The notes under the pieces were generated by a model. It saw only the letters and a list, made by a program, of their open reading frames with translations. It ran no database searches and was not told where the DNA came from. Of a DNA stretch of 43,607 nt, positions 38,687 through 43,607 are shown piece after piece. How positions within the stretch are numbered: position 1 is the first letter of the stretch; the number at the start of each line of letters is the position of its first letter. Made by a program: the position numbers and the translations under genes. Source of the stretch: Ilumatobacter coccineus (GTDB lineage: Bacteria; Actinomycetota; Acidimicrobiia; Acidimicrobiales; Ilumatobacteraceae). The DNA lies in the NCBI GenBank assembly GCA_002748455.1, contig PDSL01000050.1, positions 1 to 43,607 on the forward strand, in the 5' to 3' direction.

Positions 38687-39796
38687 ATGATCAAGAACCG
38701 ATCTACCCACCGGAGGCTGATTGCAGCACTTGCTGTTGTTGGTCTCGTCGCTGCTGGATGCGGCGGTGACGATGCACCGGAATCTGACGAGGCACCGGCG
38801 AGTACCGAGGCCAGTGCGTCCGAAACCGATGACACCAGCGCGTCCGAGACCGAAGAGACCAGCGCACCCGAAACCGATGAGAACACGGATGCTCAGGCCG
38901 GTCCGGTGCGGATCGCCATCGTGGCGCCGAGTGCCCAAAATGACCTTGCGTTCACCCAATCGATGGTGGATGCTGTCAACGTGCTCAAGGAGAGCCGCGA
39001 CATCCAGGTGGATATCACTGACGGTACCTACATCGTCGAGGACGCCGCTGCTGCCCTGCGTGGCTATGCCGAAGATGGTTACGACCTGGTGATCGCCCAC
39101 GGTTCCCAATACGGCGGCCCGCTCCAGGAGATCGCTCCGGACTTCCCCGATGTGGCCTTCGCCTGGGGGACTTCGGCTGACACCTTTGATATGCCCAACG
39201 TGACCGCCTATAGCGTTCGCTCCGATCAGGGCGCCTATGTGATGGGGGCCATCGCTGCCCAGATCAGTGAGAGCGGCGTGGTCGGCGTGGTCGGCCCGGT
39301 TGAGGTTGGCGATGCCAAGCTCTATGTCGACGGGTTCAAGGTTGGCGTGATGGCGCAGAACCCTGATGCCAAGGTCAATATCAACTACATCGATTCCTTC
39401 AGCGACGTCAACCTGGCTGCTGAAGCGGCGAACGCCCATGTGTCGGCTGGTGCTGATGTCTTGACCGGTAGCGCCCAGATGGTCGTCGGAGCCACCGGTG
39501 TGGCCCGCGAGTCGGGTGCTGCCTGGTTCGGTACCCAGGCCAACCAAACCGCCCTGGCCCCCGAGGTCGTGGTGGCATCTCAGGTGTATCACTGGGAGAT
39601 CATGCTGGCTGAGCTGCTCGATCAGATCGCTGAGGGCAACCTCGGTGGCGAGGTCTACGAAGCCACCCTCGCCAATGGTGGCATCGTGATCGAATACAAC
39701 GAGGGCTACACCCTGTCCGACGAGGTCAAGGCCACTGCCGAGGCCAATGTTGCCGGGATCATCGATGGCTCAATCGTGACCGGCGTCAACGAGTAA
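38687..39796 (+). CDS. BMP-family substrate-binding lipoprotein 1
   Basis: This 369-residue lipoprotein has a lipobox ending AAGC with lipidated C25. An acidic, repetitive linker (about 31-68) follows, built of octapeptide-like units of the form TSA-S/P-ET-D/E-D/E. A Bmp/PnrA-type binding domain starts at VRIAIVAPSAQNDLAF, with VIAHGSQYGGPLQEIAPDFP, FAWGTS and VRSDQGAYVMGAIAAQIS. This family delivers purine nucleosides or sugars to NupPQ-type permeases. GGGGGAGA lies just before the ATG. It is about 75% identical by eye in the binding domain to the next gene, a tandem duplicate; specificity may differ between the two. Confidence 0.88.
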   Translation: MIKNRSTHRRLIAALAVVGLVAAGCGGDDAPESDEAPASTEASASETDDTSASETEETSAPETDENTDAQAGPVRIAIVAPSAQNDLAFTQSMVDAVNVLKESRDIQVDITDGTYIVEDAAAALRGYAEDGYDLVIAHGSQYGGPLQEIAPDFPDVAFAWGTSADTFDMPNVTAYSVRSDQGAYVMGAIAAQISESGVVGVVGPVEVGDAKLYVDGFKVGVMAQNPDAKVNINYIDSFSDVNLAAEAANAHVSAGADVLTGSAQMVVGATGVARESGAAWFGTQANQTALAPEVVVASQVYHWEIMLAELLDQIAEGNLGGEVYEATLANGGIVIEYNEGYTLSDEVKATAEANVAGIIDGSIVTGVNE

Positions 39797-40102
39797 GACG
39801 GTACCCATGCACACCGACCGGACGGTTCTCCTACCCCAGGCGAGCGGGAGAATCCAACTCGTCTGCGGTAGCCGGTCGATCGGCCAATTCGATCGACCAA
39901 CGCCGTCCGGTCGGGTGCTCGCCCTTGTGGCTTGGTTTGGCCCTCAGGGTCGCCGTTTTTCGCATCTTCCTGATCATGAATCGGGAATCGATCGCCATCG
40001 CCGGGGTTGCTGTTGGCCGGTTGCCAACAGCGCCACCCCACTGACTCAGAGAATTCCGTCTGGTCTCTGCCAGCGGATACGCCAAATACAGGGAGATACT
40101 CC
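39797..40102. other. 306-bp spacer between tandem BMP genes with two strong stem-loops, no gene
   Basis: This is the longest non-coding stretch in the window. It holds a 9-bp perfect inverted repeat GGTCGATCG/CGATCGACC with a 7-nt loop (39874-39898). It also holds a second perfect stem GCTGTTGGC/GCCAACAGC with a 5-nt loop (40009-40031). The second copy of the BMP leader (40051-40102) follows. A T5 run occurs at 39956-39960 but without a strong stem directly before it, so I do not call a terminator. Open frames on both strands here lack protein-like character. Confidence 0.55.
40055..40077 (+). repeat. Conserved hairpin before BMP gene 2 (copy 2 of duplicated leader)
   Basis: The same bulged stem, TCCG-(T)-CTGG with CCAG-CGGA, recurs with a loop that differs from copy 1 (TCTCTG against TCCCCG). 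The surrounding 52-bp leader (40051-40102) matches that of BMP gene 1 and runs into a nearly identical first codon stretch. Confidence 0.6.
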
Positions 40103-41230
40103 ATGATCAAGAATCGATCGAGCTACCGGAGGCTGATTGCAGCTCTCGCTGTTGTCGGCCTTGTTGCTGCCGGATGCGGTGGCGACGATGCATCGGAGTC
40201 GGACGGGTCATCGGCGCCAACCGAAGCGAGTGCATCGGAAACCGATGGCACCAGCACTTCGGAAACCGATGATGCCAGCGCCTCTGAAGCGGAGACGACC
40301 GTCGACGCGGAGGCCAGCGAGGCTGGCGAGGCCGGTCCATTCCGGATTGCGATTGTGGCGCCGAGCGCCCAGAACGACCTTGCCTTCAGCCAGTCGATGG
40401 TCGATGCGGTCAACTCACTCAAGGATGACCGTGATATCCAGGTCGATATCACCGACAGCACCTATGTGGTCGCTGACGCTGCGGCCGCCATTCGTGGTTA
40501 TGCCGAAGATGGCTATGACCTGGTGATCGCCCACGGCTCGCAGTACGGGGCACCGCTCCAGGAGATCGCTCCGGACTTCCCCGATGTGGCCTTCGCCTGG
40601 GGGACCTTGGTCGACACCTTCGGCATGCCCAACGTCAGCTCCTATAGCGTTCGTTCTGATGAGGGGGCCTATGTGATGGGGGCCATCGCTGCCCAGATCA
40701 GCAAGAGCGGTGTGATCGGTTTGGTCGGTCCAATCGAGGTTGGCGATGCCAAGCTCTATTCTGACGGCTTCAAGGCCGGTGCTGAGGCCCAGAAGCCGGA
40801 CATCGATGTCAATATCAACTACATCGACTCCTTCAGCGACGTCAACCTGGCTGCTGAAGCGGCGAATGCCCATGTTTCAGCTGGTGCTGATGTCTTGACC
40901 GGCACCGCCCAGATGGTCGTCGGAGCCACCGGCGTGATCCGCGAAGCCGGTGGCGCTTGGTTTGGTAACGAGGTCAACCAAATCTCGCTTGCTCCTGACA
41001 ATGTGGTGGCTTCGCAGGTGTATCACTGGGAGGTCCTGCTCACCGATCTGGTCGCCGAGATCGAGGCCGGCAATCTTGGTGGTCATATCTATGAAGCCAA
41101 CCTGGCCAATGGCGGCATCGTGATCGAATACAACGATGGCTATGACCTTCCCGACGATGTCAAGGCGGTTGCGGATGAGATCGTGGCGGGCATCATCGAT
41201 GGCTCAATCACCACTGGCGCAAGCGAGTAA
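40103..41230 (+). CDS. BMP-family substrate-binding lipoprotein 2
   Basis: This 375-residue tandem paralogue of the preceding lipoprotein has the same signal sequence MIKNRS, lipidated cysteine at 25, an acidic repetitive linker slightly longer than in copy 1, and a Bmp/PnrA domain from FRIAIVAPSAQNDLAF. Differences cluster in surface or loop segments (for example WGTLVDTFGMPN against WGTSADTFDMPN, and the WFGNEVNQISL segment). These could alter ligand choice. GGGAGATA precedes the ATG at 40103; the longer open frame upstream is non-coding spacer. Its TAA is 3 bp before the ATPase gene. Confidence 0.88.
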   Translation: MIKNRSSYRRLIAALAVVGLVAAGCGGDDASESDGSSAPTEASASETDGTSTSETDDASASEAETTVDAEASEAGEAGPFRIAIVAPSAQNDLAFSQSMVDAVNSLKDDRDIQVDITDSTYVVADAAAAIRGYAEDGYDLVIAHGSQYGAPLQEIAPDFPDVAFAWGTLVDTFGMPNVSSYSVRSDEGAYVMGAIAAQISKSGVIGLVGPIEVGDAKLYSDGFKAGAEAQKPDIDVNINYIDSFSDVNLAAEAANAHVSAGADVLTGTAQMVVGATGVIREAGGAWFGNEVNQISLAPDNVVASQVYHWEVLLTDLVAEIEAGNLGGHIYEANLANGGIVIEYNDGYDLPDDVKAVADEIVAGIIDGSITTGASE

Positions 41231-41233
41231 GAC

Positions 41234-42772
41234 ATGACTGTGCAGACTGACCGAACCGCTCCCATGCTCGAAATGGCCGGGATTACCAAGCGTTTTCCCG
41301 GTGTTCTGGCAAACGACCATGTTGATCTGACGGTGCAGTCCGGTCAGGTGCACACCCTCTTGGGTGAGAACGGGGCCGGCAAGAGCACCTTGATGAAGGT
41401 GCTCTACGGCCTCTATCCGCCCGATGAGGGAACGATTCGGTTGGACGGTGAGGAGGTCAAGATCGCCTCACCGTCCGACGCGATCGCCCGAGGGATCGGG
41501 ATGATTCACCAGCACTTCATGCTGGTGCCGACCCTCACCGTGGCCGAAAACGTCGCCCTGGGGTTGGGCGGTCGTTTTGGTCTCTCCGATATGAGGCCAA
41601 TCCGTAAGCATCTCGCTGAGGTGTCCGAACGGTACGGTCTCCAAATCAACCCTGATGCCTATGTGTGGCAGCTCGCTGTGGGTGAACGGCAGCGAGCCGA
41701 GATCCTCAAGGCGCTCTATCGCGATGCCCGCATCCTGGTACTCGATGAGCCGACAGCGGTGTTGACCCCATCAGAAGTCGATGAACTCTTTGTCACCCTC
41801 CGCCAGATGACCGATGATGGCAAGGGATTGATCTTTATCTCTCACAAGCTTCACGAAGTCATGGAGCTCTCCGATGAGATCACCGTCCTGCGCGATGGTG
41901 CGGTCTCGGGTACCACGCGGCCGTCAGAAACCACACGTGAGGATCTCGCTGAGCTGATGGTTGGCCGTCCGGTCAGCCTGACCCGTGACGTGCCGCCCCA
42001 CGAGGTCGGCGCTGATCGCCTCGAGGTTAAGAACCTCACCGTGATCGGCGACCGGGGCACCACCGCGGTCGACGATCTGTCCATCACCGTGCGAGCTGGA
42101 GAAATCGTTGGGGTTGCCGGGGTCTCGGGCAACGGCCAGCGCGAGTTGGCTGATGCCATCTTCGGCTTGAGAGAGGCCAAGTCGGGCACGATCACCATCA
42201 ACGGTCGCTTGATCAAGCACCCTCAACCGGCGACGGTTCGCGATGCCGGGCTGGGCTATGTGCCCGAAGAGCGCATGATCGAGGGCACGGTGGGGGAGTT
42301 CACCGTGGCCGAAAACCTTCTCTTGGCCGACTATTGCCGTCGGCCCTTCTCAGCCCGAGGGATCCTGAATCGGCGCCAGATCGAAGAACACAGCAGCCAG
42401 CTGGTGACCGACTATCGGGTCAAGACTCCGACGACGGCGACCACGGTGAAGTCGTTGTCGGGTGGAAATATCCAGAAGGTCGTGATCGCCCGAGAATTCT
42501 CTGCGGAACCTGATGTCTTGGTGGTTGCCCAGCCAACCCGAGGAGTCGATATTGGAGCTGCTGAATACATCCATGATCGGCTCCTTGAGCAACGAGCCGC
42601 CGGAGCGGCGATCCTGCTCATCTCTGAGGATCTTGACGAGGTCATGCAGCTGTCCGATCGGATCGTCGTCCTTCTCGAAGGTCGTTGCACCGGTGAGGTC
42701 GGCCGTGATCAAGCATCGCCGGCGAGTATCGGGCTCCTCATGTCGGGTGTCACTGCCGATTCGCCAGCGTAG
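41234..42772 (+). CDS. BMP-type ABC transporter ATP-binding protein (double ABC)
   Basis: This 512-residue protein has two fused nucleotide-binding domains, like NupO/YufO and RbsA. Domain 1 has Walker [10 protein letters not shown] (44-52), Q-loop MIHQHFML, signature [11 protein letters not shown] and Walker [12 protein letters not shown]. Domain 2 has a degenerate Walker A ([10 protein letters not shown]), the [15 protein letters not shown] signature and [12 protein letters not shown]. The asymmetry is normal for this transporter class and leaves one main hydrolysis site. It lies 3 bp after BMP gene 2 and completes the operon of two permeases, two binding proteins and ATPase. Uptake of a nucleoside is the best family-based guess. 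Confidence 0.91.
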   Translation: MTVQTDRTAPMLEMAGITKRFPGVLANDHVDLTVQSGQVHTLLGENGAGKSTLMKVLYGLYPPDEGTIRLDGEEVKIASPSDAIARGIGMIHQHFMLVPTLTVAENVALGLGGRFGLSDMRPIRKHLAEVSERYGLQINPDAYVWQLAVGERQRAEILKALYRDARILVLDEPTAVLTPSEVDELFVTLRQMTDDGKGLIFISHKLHEVMELSDEITVLRDGAVSGTTRPSETTREDLAELMVGRPVSLTRDVPPHEVGADRLEVKNLTVIGDRGTTAVDDLSITVRAGEIVGVAGVSGNGQRELADAIFGLREAKSGTITINGRLIKHPQPATVRDAGLGYVPEERMIEGTVGEFTVAENLLLADYCRRPFSARGILNRRQIEEHSSQLVTDYRVKTPTTATTVKSLSGGNIQKVVIAREFSAEPDVLVVAQPTRGVDIGAAEYIHDRLLEQRAAGAAILLISEDLDEVMQLSDRIVVLLEGRCTGEVGRDQASPASIGLLMSGVTADSPA

Positions 42773-42863
42773 GAACGATCCTCGGGTGATAGGCTGACCA
42801 ACTGCGCTGCTCTGTGTGGCGCGCCCAATACCCAACCATCCCGTCCGTTCCGAAAGCAGACTC

Positions 42864-43607
42864 TTGTCCGATACCCCGACCAACGAGCCCACTCCTGCCC
42901 CCGCCGACAATCCGGCATTTGGCACTTTTGATGAGGAGGGCAATTACATTCCCCGCGAGATCGTTTCCAATGATCTCGGTATGAGCTTCGCTGATGCGAT
43001 CGATGGCACCATTGTCGATGTCGACGATGGTCAAATGGTGACCGGCACGGTCGTCAAGGTCGACAAGGAAGAAGTGCTTCTCGATATCGGCTACAAGAGC
43101 GAGGGGGTCATCCCCAGCCGCGAGCTGAGCATCCGCAACGATGTTGACCCCTCTGAAGTCGTCTCGATCGGCGACAGTGTTGAGGCCCTGGTCTTGACCA
43201 AGGAAGACAAGGAAGGCCGGCTGGTCCTCTCCAAGAAGCGGGCCCAGTACGAGCGGGCGTGGGGCGATATCGAGGCCAAGAAAGAGGCTGACGAGATTGT
43301 CGAAGGCCCGGTCATCGAGGTCGTCAAGGGCGGCTTGATCGTCGATATCGGCCTTCGTGGCTTCCTGCCGGCGTCCCTGGTCGAGCTGCGTCGGGTGCGT
43401 GATCTCCAGCCCTATATCGGCACCACTGTTCAGGCCAAGATCATCGAGCTCGATAAGAACCGCAACAATGTGGTCCTGTCCCGTCGGGCCTATCTCGAAG
43501 AGACCCAGAAAGAGACCCGCGACAACTTCCTCAACAATCTCAAGATTGGCGAGATCCGCGAAGGAACGGTGTCGTCGGTGGTCAGTTTTGGTGCCTTCGT
43601 CGACCTC
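42864..43607 (+). CDS. rpsA: 30S ribosomal protein S1, 5' part
   Basis: The gene runs off the window after 248 codons. The protein starts with a Pro/Thr/Glu-rich stretch. It then shows S1 RNA-binding repeats: GTVVKVDKEEVLLDIGYKSE in the first, EGPVIEVVKGGLIVDIGLRG in the second, and EGTVSSVVSFGAFVD opening the third. The segments SIRNDVDPSEVVSIGD and LTKEDKEGRLVLSKKRAQYE are highly characteristic of actinobacterial RpsA. S1 helps load mRNAs on the 30S subunit. The TTG at 42864 is the most likely start; GTG 42816 is an in-frame alternative. TAGGCT at 42790-42795 may be the -10 box, giving a leader of roughly 60 nt. Confidence 0.93.
   Translation, partial: MSDTPTNEPTPAPADNPAFGTFDEEGNYIPREIVSNDLGMSFADAIDGTIVDVDDGQMVTGTVVKVDKEEVLLDIGYKSEGVIPSRELSIRNDVDPSEVVSIGDSVEALVLTKEDKEGRLVLSKKRAQYERAWGDIEAKKEADEIVEGPVIEVVKGGLIVDIGLRGFLPASLVELRRVRDLQPYIGTTVQAKIIELDKNRNNVVLSRRAYLEETQKETRDNFLNNLKIGEIREGTVSSVVSFGAFVDL

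Noticed and set aside
38790..38885. Acidic repeat in the BMP linker as a DNA repeat array
   Set aside because: The octapeptide-like repeats are protein-level low complexity of a lipoprotein tether, not an independent DNA element.
37583..39592. 669-codon open frame on the minus strand across the BMP transporter genes
   Set aside because: It is antisense to well-supported permease and BMP genes. Its translation is His/Gln/Asp-rich with no domain, as expected of the opposite frame in GC-rich coding DNA.
39941..39960. Intrinsic terminator ending in the T5 run of the BMP spacer
   Set aside because: The preceding CCCT/AGGG stem is only 4 bp and separated from the T-run by several bases.
39831..40085. 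84-codon open frame on the minus strand in the BMP spacer
   Set aside because: There is no ribosome-binding site, it spans the second hairpin and the duplicated leader, and its composition is not protein-like. I keep the region as non-coding.
1..43607. CRISPR arrays, prophage, insertion sequences or integrated elements
   Set aside because: There are no spaced direct-repeat arrays, transposase, integrase, or att-like repeats beside the tRNA; codon use and density look uniform.

Overview
The window is a gene-dense chromosomal segment of a moderately GC-rich actinobacterium. I favour a member of Acidimicrobiia or a neighbouring lineage, but this rests on gene content and start-site style, not on a search. 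The supporting signs are MtrAB/LpqB-like two-component modules, a UppS-family gene next to recO followed by glyS, an S1 protein very close in pattern to actinobacterial RpsA, a DNA polymerase I without proofreading residues, frequent GTG/TTG starts, and many promoters of the TANNNT-N7/8-start type that imply leaderless mRNAs. There is no sign of a phage, insertion sequence, integrase or CRISPR array.

Layout. 1-4.3 kb: end of an SRPBCC protein, a ROK glucokinase, an AlaC-type aminotransferase, glycerol kinase and a small membrane protein. 4.3-12.2 kb: two paralogous response regulator / histidine kinase / GerMN-lipoprotein modules flank an inositol-monophosphatase-like gene, a MaoC dehydratase and era. 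12.2-14.8 kb: dinG and a cis-prenyltransferase (uppS). 14.8-24.0 kb: two divergent operons that together read as an N-acetylgalactosamine (amino sugar) uptake and breakdown system: SIS deaminase/isomerase, ROK kinase, NagA/AgaA deacetylase, LacD aldolase and GatZ/AgaZ on the minus strand; solute-binding lipoprotein, two permeases and a DeoR regulator on the plus strand. 24.1-28.6 kb: a degenerate UppS-like protein, recO, an RDD membrane protein, glyS, a TrpF-like protein and a small unknown. 28.7-32.5 kb: fatty acid synthesis genes fabZ (plus strand) and fabD-fabG-acpP-fabF (minus strand), with a lipoyl-like tail on FabD. 32.6-36.5 kb: a tRNA with a CAA anticodon, a coiled-coil protein, polA and a methyltransferase. 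36.6-42.8 kb: a BMP-type (nucleoside/sugar) ABC importer with two tandem binding proteins. 42.9 kb to the end: 5' part of rpsA.

The observation I rank highest is a pair of complementary, half-degenerate cis-prenyltransferase genes. UppS at 14.1-14.8 kb keeps the catalytic DGNGRW and RTSGEQR motifs but has lost the conserved Glu of the W-Q-x-A-Y-x-E motif and the whole C-terminal RxG tail. The UppS-like protein at 24.1-24.6 kb has lost the catalytic Asp and the RTSGEQR arginines but keeps exactly that Glu and the RxG tail. This is the division of labour seen between the eukaryotic catalytic subunit DHDDS/Rer2 and the non-catalytic subunit NgBR/Nus1, and it suggests a heteromeric bacterial undecaprenyl (or decaprenyl) diphosphate synthase. 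Other points of interest are a GatZ+LacD pathway without GatY, a TrpF whose catalytic Asp is Asn, a class-I-shaped tRNA with a Leu anticodon, a FabD fusion, and conserved hairpins before both BMP genes.
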